Shown here in pieces: positions 1 through 10,214 of a DNA stretch of 64,000 nt. The notes beneath the pieces are model-generated. The model saw only the letters and a list, made by a program, of their open reading frames with translations. It was not told the DNA's origin and did no database searches. The stretch covers positions 1,298,437-1,362,436 of the forward strand of contig NZ_JARGZF010000001.1 of NCBI RefSeq assembly GCF_029222705.1, read 5' to 3'. The stretch's first letter is position 1. Each line of letters begins with the position of its first letter. This stretch comes from Knoellia sp. p5-6-4 (GTDB lineage Bacteria > Actinomycetota > Actinomycetes > Actinomycetales > Dermatophilaceae). A program made the position numbers and the translations under genes.

Positions 1-1254
1 ACGTGGGGCGGCGCCGGGGAGAGCGGCCTGTCGAAGGCCATCGAGCTGCACTTCGTCAACCTCGCCGGGGACGCGGCGGTGACGGTCTCCCTCGCCGGGA
101 CCGTCTTCGCCATGCCGACCGGACAGGCCCGTGGCGAGGTGGCCCGGTTCCTGCTCCTGACCCTGGCGCCCTTCGTGCTGCTCGCGCCGTTCGTGGGGCC
201 GCTGCTAGACCGGTTCCGCCACGGCCGCCGGTGGGCGATCGGCACGACGCTCGCGGCGCGCGCCTTCCTCTGCTGGGTGCTCGCGGACGCCGTCGTCGAC
301 GACTCGGCGTGGCTGTTCCCCGCGGCACTCGGCTGCCTCGTCGCCTCCAAGGCCTACAGCATCACCCGCGCGTCTGCGGTGCCGCGGCTGCTGCCGCCGC
401 ACTACACCTTGGTGCAGGCCAACTCGCGCAACGCCTTCGCCGGTGTCCTGGGCATGGCGGTCGGCGGTGGCCTGGCAGGGGCCGTGGCCAGGATCGGCCC
501 GCAGTGGTCGCTGCGGATGGCCTTCGCCATCTACGTCGTGGGCACCGTGCTGGCCATCCGGCTGCCCGCACGGGTGGACTCCTCGGCCGGCGAGCGGGAC
601 CTCGATGACACCGTGCCGATGCCCGTCGGGGGTGGGGCCGCAGGCGACCGCACGGTCTGGCAGCGGCTGCGGGCCCAGGTGGGCGCGCGGCCGGCCACCC
701 TGCGTGCCGCGCTGGTCGCCTCGGTCGGCACGAGGATGCTGGTCGGCTTCCTCACCCTGTTCCTGACCTTCCTCATGCGCGAGCACCCGCTGCCCGGCGT
801 CCCCGAGACCCTGGTCCTGGGCCTGGTGCTCGGCGCCGCCGGACTCGGCAACGCAGCGGCCACCCTGCTCGGTCGCTTCCTCAGCACCCGCCGGCCGGAG
901 GCGATCGTCTCGGCAGCGCTCATCGCCGACCTGGCCCTGGCCGTGCTCACCGCCGCGTTCTACTCGCTGTGGACCCTGGTCGCCCTCGGGCTCGTGACCG
1001 GCCTGGGCGTGCAGCTCGCGCGGTTGGGCACCGACGCGATCGTGCAGCGCGACATCCCCGACGCCATGCGCACCCGTGCGTTCGCGTGGTGCGAGACGGC
1101 GCTGCAGATGGCGTGGGTCGTGGGCGGTGCCGTCGGCATCGCGCTGCCGCTCGTGCCCGAGCTCGGGTTCGGCGTCGCCGCCGGACTGCTGGCGGTGTGC
1201 CTGCTCGTCTCGGTGCGGGTGCGCGTGCGGGCGAGCCGGCCGGCTCAGAGCTGA
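1..1254 (+). CDS. MFS transporter, 5' end cut by window
   Basis: The frame is open from the first base of the window to a TGA at 1252-1254 (at least 417 residues), so the true start lies to the left. A GTG at position 79 exists, but the residues before it (GESGLSKAIELHFVN) read as a normal continuation of the family, so it is not the start. The protein is strongly hydrophobic with about a dozen predicted membrane segments and a basic loop (PLLDRFRHGRR) resembling the MFS loop 2-3 signature. It is probably a proton-driven exporter of the inner membrane. The substrate cannot be read from sequence. It converges on the acetyltransferase gene, overlapping it by 10 bases at the stops. Confidence 0.8.
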   Translation, partial: TWGGAGESGLSKAIELHFVNLAGDAAVTVSLAGTVFAMPTGQARGEVARFLLLTLAPFVLLAPFVGPLLDRFRHGRRWAIGTTLAARAFLCWVLADAVVDDSAWLFPAALGCLVASKAYSITRASAVPRLLPPHYTLVQANSRNAFAGVLGMAVGGGLAGAVARIGPQWSLRMAFAIYVVGTVLAIRLPARVDSSAGERDLDDTVPMPVGGGAAGDRTVWQRLRAQVGARPATLRAALVASVGTRMLVGFLTLFLTFLMREHPLPGVPETLVLGLVLGAAGLGNAAATLLGRFLSTRRPEAIVSAALIADLALAVLTAAFYSLWTLVALGLVTGLGVQLARLGTDAIVQRDIPDAMRTRAFAWCETALQMAWVVGGAVGIALPLVPELGFGVAAGLLAVCLLVSVRVRVRASRPAQS

Positions 1255-1766
1255 CGAAGCATCCGGGTGTTGCCCAAGGTGTTGGGCTTGACCCGCTCGA
1301 GGTCGAGGAACTCGGCGACACCCTCGTCGTAGGAGCGCAAGAGCTCGGCGTAGACCTCGGGGTCGACAGCCCGGCCCTCGATGGGCTCGAAGCCGTGCCG
1401 GGCGAAGAAGTCCACCTCGAAGGTGAGGCAGAACAGCCGCTGCACGCCGAGCTCGCGGGCATCCTCCACGAGGGAATCGAGCAGGGCCGAGCCGACGCCG
1501 GTGCCCTTGGCCTCCGGGAGCACCGCCAGGGTGCGGATCTCGGCGAGGTCCTCCCACATGACGTGCAGGGCACCGCACCCGACGACCCGGCCACCCACCT
1601 CGGCGACGCGGAACTGCTGCACCGCCTCGTAGTAGGTCACCGCCTCCTTGGCGATGAGCACCCGGGACTGCGCCATGGGGGCGACGATGGCCCGGATCGC
1701 CTTGACGTCGGCAGTGCGTGCGCGGCGCACCAGGGGCGAGCTTGCCGAGCCCGGGTCAGGCGCCAA
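1245..1766 (-). CDS. argA: Amino-acid N-acetyltransferase (N-acetylglutamate synthase type)
   Basis: This 173-residue GNAT-fold protein has the acetyl-CoA loop EAKGTGVGSALL and a C-terminal KPNTLGNTRML segment typical of the short, stand-alone actinobacterial N-acetylglutamate synthases such as M. tuberculosis Rv2747 (about 174 residues). By family it makes N-acetylglutamate from glutamate and acetyl-CoA, the first step of arginine synthesis, in the cytosol. The longest start is a TTG at 1766 that overlaps the end of the upstream LCP gene by 11 bases, so translation may be coupled. A GTG 12 codons in is an alternative start. It is not next to other arg genes, which is usual for this type. Confidence 0.78.
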   Translation of the reverse strand: MAPDPGSASSPLVRRARTADVKAIRAIVAPMAQSRVLIAKEAVTYYEAVQQFRVAEVGGRVVGCGALHVMWEDLAEIRTLAVLPEAKGTGVGSALLDSLVEDARELGVQRLFCLTFEVDFFARHGFEPIEGRAVDPEVYAELLRSYDEGVAEFLDLERVKPNTLGNTRMLRQL

Positions 1767-2934
1767 GCCGTCCGTCCCGCAGGTCCGCGAAGATGCTCCG
1801 CGCGCGGCTGCCGAGCAGCACGACCGACTGCCCGGCCCGCATGCCCACCCCGCCGGGGACCGCTCCGGTGCGGATCGAGGACGCCTTCTTCCCGACGTAC
1901 ACGGCGGAGCACAGGGTCAGCACCTGCGCCGCGTTCAGGTCCGTCTGCAGGTGGGGACCCATGGCCGTGAGGTACTTGGGCAGGTGCGCGGGCCCGCGCG
2001 CCTGCGCCATGGCGATGCCGGCCTTGATGATCAGGCCTTGGTTGGTCGACCGTCCGAAGTCCCCGTTCGGGAGGTGCTTGCGCTCGCGGGCGAGGCCGAG
2101 CGCCGTCTTGGAGTTCAGGGTGTTCCGGCCCGCCTTGACGATCTGGTAGTTGTCGACCGACCGCAGGCTGGAGGCCGCCACGAAGGTGATCCCCCCGAGG
2201 GCCTTGACCATGGCGCGGAAGCCCTTGAACCCCGTCATCACGTAGCCGTCGACCGTGAGGCCGGTGGCCTGCTCGACGGTCCGCACCTGGCCCCTCACCC
2301 CCCGCAGCACCAGCGCGGCGTTGATCTTGTCGGTGCCCCCGCCGGAGATCGGCACGTAGGAGTCCCTGGGGATTCCGACGATGCCGCCGATCCCCTGGTT
2401 GTCCACGCCGATGAGCTGGAGGGCGTCGGCCCGACAGGCCTCCACCCTCTGGTGGTTGCGCGCGTCCGAGCCGATCGCCAGCACGCGCATGGGCTTCATG
2501 GGCACGCGCGCGACGCCGAGCGAGGGCCACCAACCGCCCACCACGGTCCAGCGCTTGTCCTTGACGAGGAGCGTCACGTCCTTGCCGTAGGTGACCACGG
2601 CGACCGGGGTGCCCTTCCAGGCGCCGGTCGACCCGGCCACCGCGATGCTCTTGGCGCGCACCTTCCGCTTGCCGAGGGCCTTGCCCACCGACGCGAGTGC
2701 AGGGACCTTGCCCCCGAGGTAGAGCGCCTGGGTGACGGCAAGCAGGTCGGCAGGCAGGCCCTTGCCGGTCACCTTCGGCTTCGGCGGGGCGGCGGTGGTC
2801 GTCGTGGTGGTCGTCGTCGTGGTGCTGCTCGCCCGCGGCGCGGGCTTGTCGTCCTTGGAGCACGAGGCGACGAGGAACGGAGCGGCGAGGAGGGACGCCA
2901 CGAGGGAACGGCGGGGGACATGCAGATCAGCCAC
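1756..2934 (-). CDS. LytR-CpsA-Psr (LCP) family lipoprotein
   Basis: From the GTG at 2934 the product is 392 residues. A short basic n-region is followed by a hydrophobic stretch ending in a lipobox (FLVASC), so it is probably a lipidated surface protein. A linker follows with ten consecutive threonines. The C-terminal two thirds carry the LCP signature: GSDARN, the arginine-bearing GIPRDSYVPI block and the GGTDKINAAL block. LCP proteins transfer undecaprenyl-linked glycopolymers such as teichoic acid or arabinogalactan onto peptidoglycan. In-frame GTG codons at 2943 and 2979 are alternative starts, but the 2934 start gives the most normal signal peptide. Most LCP proteins are type II membrane proteins rather than lipoproteins, so lipidation is inference. 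Confidence 0.8.
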   Translation of the reverse strand: MADLHVPRRSLVASLLAAPFLVASCSKDDKPAPRASSTTTTTTTTTTAAPPKPKVTGKGLPADLLAVTQALYLGGKVPALASVGKALGKRKVRAKSIAVAGSTGAWKGTPVAVVTYGKDVTLLVKDKRWTVVGGWWPSLGVARVPMKPMRVLAIGSDARNHQRVEACRADALQLIGVDNQGIGGIVGIPRDSYVPISGGGTDKINAALVLRGVRGQVRTVEQATGLTVDGYVMTGFKGFRAMVKALGGITFVAASSLRSVDNYQIVKAGRNTLNSKTALGLARERKHLPNGDFGRSTNQGLIIKAGIAMAQARGPAHLPKYLTAMGPHLQTDLNAAQVLTLCSAVYVGKKASSIRTGAVPGGVGMRAGQSVVLLGSRARSIFADLRDGRLGA

Positions 2935-3006
2935 GCGCCCCACAGTAAGGGGACGCGTGGCTGGATCTGGTAATCGCACTGGTCAGCGCGTCGTCACCGG
3001 CTCGCC

Positions 3007-4374
3007 TCAGCGCAGCTGGTAGACGGGCTGGGACTGCACGTTGAGCTCGTCCATCGGCACCAGGTCGGCCTTCATCAGGCTCTTGTCGGTGATGTCGAGG
3101 ACGTCGAAGCCCTGGCCGATGTCGGAGGAGTACACGTGACCGCGGTAGAAGTACGACGACCAGGTACCGCCACCGCCGCCCGAGGGGGCCGGGCCGCGCT
3201 CGAAGTAGCCGATCTCACGCGGGTTGGCCGAGTCGGTGAACTCCCAGAAGCTCGTGCCGCCCATGTACCAGGACTGCACCATGACGTCGCGGCCCTGCAC
3301 CGGGATCAGCGAGCCGTTGTGGGCGACGCAGTTCTCGGTGTCGTTCTGGTGGCGCGGGATCTTGTAGTACGACCGGAAGGTCAGCTGGTTGTCCGCGCTC
3401 AGGTCGTAGATGCCGTTGGCGCCGCGGGTCGGGCCGACCTTGGCGTTGCAGGTGGCCGCACCGCCGCCACCGAGCTCGTCGGTGAAGACGACCTTGGTGC
3501 CCTTGGCGTTGAACGTCGCCGAGTGCCAGAACGCGAAGTTCACCGTGTCGGTCACGCGCTCCACGACCTTGGGCGCGACCGGGTCGGAGATGTCCATGAT
3601 GATGCCGTCGCCCATGCAGGCGCCCGCGGCGATCTTCTTGGCCGGGAACGCGGTGATGTCGTGGCAGCCGCTGGTGTTGGTGTAGCCGCCGTCCGGGAAC
3701 AGGTTCGGCGTGGCCACGACCTTGGCCGCGAGCGGGTCCGCGAGCGGCACGTCGATGATGGAGATCGAGTCGTGCGGCGGCTGGCAGTCCGGGAAGTCGG
3801 CGCGGGGCGAGTAGCTCGAGACGTAGAGGTAGACGCTGTCACCGCCGGGCACCACGGTGTGGGTGTGCGAGCCGCAGGCGGTCTCGACGGACGCGAGGTA
3901 GCTCGGGTTCGTCGCGTCGGAGATGTCGAAGATCTTGATGCCCTCCCACGACTCCTTGACCGCCGCCGACTGCGCGATCGACGAGCACGAGTCGTTGCTG
4001 CGCGACGCGTCGGTCGAGAGGAACAGCAGGTTGCCGTACACGCTGATGTCGTTCTGCGCGCCCGGGCAGCTCACCTGGGCGAGCATCTTCGGCTCCGACG
4101 GGGTCGTCACGTCGTAGATGACGAAGCCGTTGTAGTTGCCGACGAACGCCTTGCCGTCCTGGAAGGCCAGGTCCGAACCAGTCGCACCGGCCAGCGGCCC
4201 CGAGTGCGGGATGTTCTTGAGGTGCTCGACGTTGGCGCTGCGGCCGATCTCGTACGGCCCCAGCTCGGTGCCCGACTTGCCGACGCCATCCCCTGCACTG
4301 GCACTGGCGGCGCTGACGCCGCCCACCGCCACGGCCGCAGCGAACACGCTGGCGACCAGTCGACGAACTCTCAT
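3007..4374 (-). CDS. Secreted LVIVD-repeat beta-propeller-like protein
   Basis: The 455-residue product starts at an ATG with a well placed GAGGAG site and has a Sec signal peptide ending around ASASAG. The body is rich in repeated units of the LVIVD type, each containing an 'xxFDISD/IIDVP/VLDITD' strand (IKIFDISDATNP, IIMDISDPVAP, FDVLDITDKS), which is the pattern of beta-propeller-like repeats. It is presumably exported. No enzymatic motif is evident and the family function is unknown. It is transcribed divergently from a DUF305 lipoprotein gene, and I recall these two families as frequent neighbours in actinobacteria, which suggests a shared extracellular role. The open frame upstream of 4374 is the antisense of the DUF305 gene. 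Confidence 0.75.
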   Translation of the reverse strand: MRVRRLVASVFAAAVAVGGVSAASASAGDGVGKSGTELGPYEIGRSANVEHLKNIPHSGPLAGATGSDLAFQDGKAFVGNYNGFVIYDVTTPSEPKMLAQVSCPGAQNDISVYGNLLFLSTDASRSNDSCSSIAQSAAVKESWEGIKIFDISDATNPSYLASVETACGSHTHTVVPGGDSVYLYVSSYSPRADFPDCQPPHDSISIIDVPLADPLAAKVVATPNLFPDGGYTNTSGCHDITAFPAKKIAAGACMGDGIIMDISDPVAPKVVERVTDTVNFAFWHSATFNAKGTKVVFTDELGGGGAATCNAKVGPTRGANGIYDLSADNQLTFRSYYKIPRHQNDTENCVAHNGSLIPVQGRDVMVQSWYMGGTSFWEFTDSANPREIGYFERGPAPSGGGGGTWSSYFYRGHVYSSDIGQGFDVLDITDKSLMKADLVPMDELNVQSQPVYQLR

Positions 4375-4485
4375 CCGGGTATCTCCTCGGTCTCGAAGGT
4401 TGGGCTCACCCTCCCCTGCAGGCTTTACGCAAACAAGACCGAAGACCTCTGTATTGGGTAAAAACTTGCACCTAGGCTCAGGGCC
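4375..4485. promoter_or_regulatory. Divergent promoter region, LVIVD and DUF305 genes
   Basis: This 111-base intergenic stretch separates two divergent starts. Its middle (about 4425-4470) is clearly AT-richer than its surroundings, as expected for a bidirectional promoter. I do not see an unambiguous -35/-10 pair or operator. Confidence 0.5.
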
Positions 4486-5178
4486 GTGAGAGTCCTCCCC
4501 CGAGTCGTCGCCGCCTCCGTCGGCCTCGCCGCGGCGTCCGCGTTCCTCTCGGGCTGCACGACCCGCTCCGAGCTGACCACGACCGCGACGGCGGTCACGT
4601 CGCCGACGGCGCCGGTCCTCCAGCCGGGGCGGCCGGGCGAGCCGAACGTGTCGCTCACCGGGACCGCCGCTGCTCCCCGTCCCGCTGCGCCGGTCGACCC
4701 CGACGACGTGCGGTTCCTCCAGGACATGGTGGTCCACCACGCGCAGGCGATCGTGATGGTCGACATCGCACTGGAGCACCTGACCGACGCCCAGGTGAAG
4801 GCGCTCGCCAGCCGCATCGCCGACGAGCAGGAACCCGAGATCGACTACATGGCCCGGCTCCTGCGCGAACGTGGGCAGGAGGTGCCGCCCCAGGCGGAGA
4901 ACCCCCTGTTCGGGGCGAGCAGCCACGGCAGCCACGGCTCGATGCCGGGCATGGCGACGCCCCAGCAGCTCGACCAGCTCGCCGCCGCCCGGGGGGTCGA
5001 GGCCGACCGGATGTGGCTTCGGCTCATGACCGCCCACCACCAGGGAGCGCTCGAGATGGTGCTCGACCAGCACCGCAGTGGCCGCGACGAGGTCGTCACC
5101 CAGCTCGGCGACGAGGTCCACGTGACCCAGCTCGCCCAGATCAACCACATGCAGCGGATGCTCGACAGGCTCGCCTAG
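4486..5178 (+). CDS. DUF305 domain lipoprotein
   Basis: The GTG at 4486 gives 230 residues. The N-terminus has a signal peptide with lipobox LSGC, so the mature protein is probably tethered to the outer face of the membrane. Two helical DUF305 repeats follow, each with a paired-histidine motif (MVVHHAQA and MTAHHQGA), and a Met/His-rich stretch (GSHGSHGSMPGM) lies between them. DUF305 has a four-helix ferritin-like fold. Its His and Met residues suggest metal binding, and copper has been proposed for relatives, but the function is unproven. It is divergent from the LVIVD gene and followed by a strong hairpin. Confidence 0.82.
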   Translation: MRVLPRVVAASVGLAAASAFLSGCTTRSELTTTATAVTSPTAPVLQPGRPGEPNVSLTGTAAAPRPAAPVDPDDVRFLQDMVVHHAQAIVMVDIALEHLTDAQVKALASRIADEQEPEIDYMARLLRERGQEVPPQAENPLFGASSHGSHGSMPGMATPQQLDQLAAARGVEADRMWLRLMTAHHQGALEMVLDQHRSGRDEVVTQLGDEVHVTQLAQINHMQRMLDRLA

Positions 5179-5195
5179 CGGGGGCGAGGGGGAAC

Positions 5196-5231
5196 GAGGA
5201 GGCCCGGGACCAGCTGGTCCCGGGCCTCCTC
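5196..5231. terminator. Bidirectional hairpin terminator
   Basis: A perfect 36-base palindrome centred on AGCT (GAGGAGGCCCGGGACC and its complement) lies between the convergent DUF305 and clpC genes. No long T tract follows on either strand, as is common in high-GC actinobacteria. Confidence 0.75.
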
Positions 5232-5248
5232 TCGTGCGGCTGTGTGTG

Positions 5249-7765
<2,517 letters not shown>

Positions 7766-7976
7766 CTCTCTGCTCCTGCCTAATCGAGATCACCTCGATG
7801 CTATCCGTGCGGACCGACCCCGGGTAACGGGTCGAGGGGGTCGATGCGGGATCGGGACCGTTCGGCGGACCGGTGGTGTCGCCTCGCACGGCTTCATACA
7901 TGGGGGCAAACGCGGCGGTATGCCGGGGTGTTCCCCTTCTCGGCCCTCTGGCCTGCCTGTTCGCCGTGGGCGGACA

Positions 7977-8492
7977 TCAGCTGTCCGGCCCCTTCTTCCG
8001 GACCTCCTCGACGTGTTCCATCGCGGTGCGCAGCTCGGCCAGCCAGCTGTCGGACTTCTCGCCGACCAGGCGGACGCACCAGGCGAGCGCCTCGGCCCGC
8101 GACCTGGCGACTCCGGCGTCGACGAGGGTGTCGAGCACTCTGCGCTCGGGCTGGCGCAGCCGCGTCATCACGGGGGCGGCGAGGTGGGTGAACAGGGCCT
8201 CGCGGTCGCCCACCCGGACACCCCAGGAGACCTTCCGGCCGCTGAGGTGCTCGAGCTCGCGGGCGATCTCGATGCGCCGCTCGCGGGTCTCCTCGCGGAA
8301 GGACTTGATGCGGGCGCGGGCGGCGACCTCGCGGTCGGAGTCGTCCGCATCCTCGGGCAGCTGCGGCTCGCGCAGGGTGCCGATGACGATGATCTCGTCG
8401 CGGTCGCGGCGGACCTCGACCGGGCCGGTGAACCAGTCCTCCGGGAGGCGGCCGGCCAGCCACGCCTCTGCGGTCGTTGTTCGTGTAGTCAT
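7977..8492 (-). CDS. Conserved actinobacterial protein, RHH-like C-terminus
   Basis: This 171-residue cytosolic protein belongs to a family I recall as widespread in actinobacteria but without an assigned function. The N-terminus (AWLAGRLPEDWFTGP) precedes a charged helical middle. The C-terminal third reads VLDTLVDAGVARSRAEALAW, which resembles the helix-turn portion of ribbon-helix-helix or similar DNA-binding proteins. The start codon overlaps a perfect 16-bp palindrome at 8492-8507, which fits an autoregulated DNA-binding protein, but that is inference. It stands upstream of clpC on the same strand, with a 211-base gap. Confidence 0.7.
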   Translation of the reverse strand: MTTRTTTAEAWLAGRLPEDWFTGPVEVRRDRDEIIVIGTLREPQLPEDADDSDREVAARARIKSFREETRERRIEIARELEHLSGRKVSWGVRVGDREALFTHLAAPVMTRLRQPERRVLDTLVDAGVARSRAEALAWCVRLVGEKSDSWLAELRTAMEHVEEVRKKGPDS

Positions 8493-8507
8493 GTAATCAT
8501 GATTACA
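8492..8507. promoter_or_regulatory. Perfect 16-bp palindrome, likely operator
   Basis: TGTAATCATGATTACA is a perfect inverted repeat in an otherwise very GC-rich area, and its first base is the first base of the start codon of the gene at 7977-8492. A protein bound here would block both initiation of that gene and its promoter. The regulator is unknown; the adjacent RHH-like protein is the obvious candidate. Confidence 0.6.
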
Positions 8508-8667
8508 AGTGGACCACGGAGACGCCAGAGCGCGCTGTCAGCCCACAGCGAACCTGCGCAACGGGGAAACTAAATGAAGAACTTCCCCATCCGCCGCCCC
8601 CTCTGGACCGAACCGGTGGTGTCAGGGCGCCCATCCAGGGGGCGCACAGGTCGAGAAGGGCACACCC

Positions 8668-9501
8668 ATGAAGACTCAGAGAACCCACGGACTGCGCGCC
8701 ACACTCGCGGCTGCCGGCGTGCTCACCGCGGCGGGGCTGGCCGCGCTGCCGGCGCAGGCCGCCACTGGTGACGCCACGGTCACGGTGGTGCACGGCATAC
8801 CCGACACCGCGGTCGACGTCTACGTCGACGGCAACCGCGCGCTGTCGAACTTCGAGTTCGAGACCGTCACCGACCCCATCAGCCTTCCGGCCGGGTCGCA
8901 CGAGATCGAGGTGCGTCCCGCCGGGGCGGCCGCCAGCTCCGACCCCATCCTCGAGCTGTCGCCGGACCTGCCCGCGGGAGCCAACGCGACCGTGGTGGCC
9001 CACCTGACGGCCGAGGGTGAGCCCTCGATCAAGCCGTTCATCAACCCCACGGAGGCCGTGCCGGACGGCATGGGGCGCCTGGTGGTGCGCCACACCGCTG
9101 CTGCGCCGGCCGTCGACGTGCTCGCCGGCGGGGAGGCGGTCATCAGCGACCTGAGCAACCCCGACGAGAAGATGCTGATGGTGCCCGAAGGCACCGTCTC
9201 GGCCTCGGTGGCCGCCGCCGGGACGACCGACCCGGTGATCGGGCCGGTCGACCTGCCCGTGCAGTCGGGCCAGACCCTGGTCGTCTATGCGATCGGCAGC
9301 CTCGAGGGCGACACCCTGACCGCGGTGACCCAGGCCTACGGCAGCGGTGGCAGCGCCGCCCCGAGCACCGTCAACGCCGGCACCGGTGGCCAGGCTGACG
9401 GCGGCACCTCCGCTCCGCTGGCCGTGCTCACGGCCCTGGCCGGGGCTGCCCTCGTCGTGGCCGGGTCGCGCCGCCTTGCCGGCGCGTCCGCGAAGCGCTG
9501 A
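8668..9501 (+). CDS. Secreted DUF4397 domain protein
   Basis: The 277-residue product has a Sec signal peptide (cleavage around AQAA), two DUF4397-type beta-sandwich repeats (the first with VVHGIPDTAVDVYVDG, the second with LVVRHTAAAPAVDVLAGG), a Gly/Ser/Thr-rich spacer and a C-terminal hydrophobic helix ending in arginines and lysine. It should be a wall- or membrane-anchored extracellular protein. The class F sortase gene follows after 23 bases, an arrangement common in actinobacteria. I see no LPXTG-like pentapeptide before the C-terminal helix, so covalent sorting is not evident. Confidence 0.78.
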   Translation: MKTQRTHGLRATLAAAGVLTAAGLAALPAQAATGDATVTVVHGIPDTAVDVYVDGNRALSNFEFETVTDPISLPAGSHEIEVRPAGAAASSDPILELSPDLPAGANATVVAHLTAEGEPSIKPFINPTEAVPDGMGRLVVRHTAAAPAVDVLAGGEAVISDLSNPDEKMLMVPEGTVSASVAAAGTTDPVIGPVDLPVQSGQTLVVYAIGSLEGDTLTAVTQAYGSGGSAAPSTVNAGTGGQADGGTSAPLAVLTALAGAALVVAGSRRLAGASAKR

Positions 9502-9524
9502 CCGGGAACACCAGGGCACATCCC

Positions 9525-10208
9525 GTGCGAGACGGCAGGCACCGGCGACCAGGCATGACGGGCCTGGTCGCCGGTGCCCTGCTGCTCGCCGCCGCCGGGG
9601 TGGGGGCGGTGCGCGGCGTCGGACCGCAGCCCGGAACGGACGCCGGTGCCGTGCCCGCGGCCGTTGTGGCAGAACGCCCCACGACCTCTGCGAGCGGCCC
9701 GGCCGCCCCGTCGGCGTCGCCGCCCCCAACCCGCGGGTCCCTGACGGTGGCGCCCGACCGCTCGTTCAGGCCCACCGTCCTGAGAGTTCCCGCGATCGGC
9801 GTCGACGCTCCGGTCGTGTCGACCCGCGTGGACGCAACGGGCGCGCTAGTGGTGCCCGAGAGCCCGCGCGAGGTGGGCTGGTGGTCCGGCGGCGCCGCGC
9901 CGGGCGCCCCCTACGGGACCATCCTCATGGCCGGCCACGTCGACTCCGCCGAGGAGGGGCTCGGCAGCCTGGTCGACCTCAGCCGCACGCCGGTCGGCGC
10001 GAGCGTCACGGTGCGCGGCGCCGGCGGCAGCTCGGCCACCTATCGCGTCGTCGCCCGGCGCTCCTACCCCAAGGCGACCCTGCCGTGGCGCGACCTGTTC
10101 CGCCAGGACGTGCGGGCACGCCTGCTGCTGGTCACGTGTGGCGGGGAGTTCGACCGCCGCACAGGGCACTACGAGCGCAACGTCGTGGTGTTCGCCGTGC
10201 CCTCGTAG
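9525..10208 (+). CDS. Class F sortase
   Basis: This 227-residue membrane-anchored transpeptidase has an N-terminal hydrophobic anchor (about 11-27), a Pro/Thr/Ala-rich linker and a compact sortase domain. The catalytic residues are visible: H138 in AGHVD, C205 in LLVTCGG and R218 in HYERN. Sortases cleave a sorting signal and attach proteins to peptidoglycan on the outer face of the membrane. Class F is the actinobacterial type, commonly paired with DUF4397 proteins as here. The start is a GTG directly behind the DUF4397 gene. Confidence 0.88.
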   Translation: MRDGRHRRPGMTGLVAGALLLAAAGVGAVRGVGPQPGTDAGAVPAAVVAERPTTSASGPAAPSASPPPTRGSLTVAPDRSFRPTVLRVPAIGVDAPVVSTRVDATGALVVPESPREVGWWSGGAAPGAPYGTILMAGHVDSAEEGLGSLVDLSRTPVGASVTVRGAGGSSATYRVVARRSYPKATLPWRDLFRQDVRARLLLVTCGGEFDRRTGHYERNVVVFAVPS

Positions 10209-10214
10209 CCGCCG

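Noticed and set aside
2784-2830. Simple-sequence repeat suggesting phase variation
   Set aside because: The GTC/GTG/GTCGTC run encodes the Thr linker of the LCP protein with mixed synonymous codons; it is a low-complexity linker, not a homogeneous slippage tract.
8574-8771. 65-codon frame before the DUF4397 gene (MKNFPIRR...)
   Set aside because: It overlaps the signal peptide coding region in another frame and turns into an arginine-rich shadow sequence.
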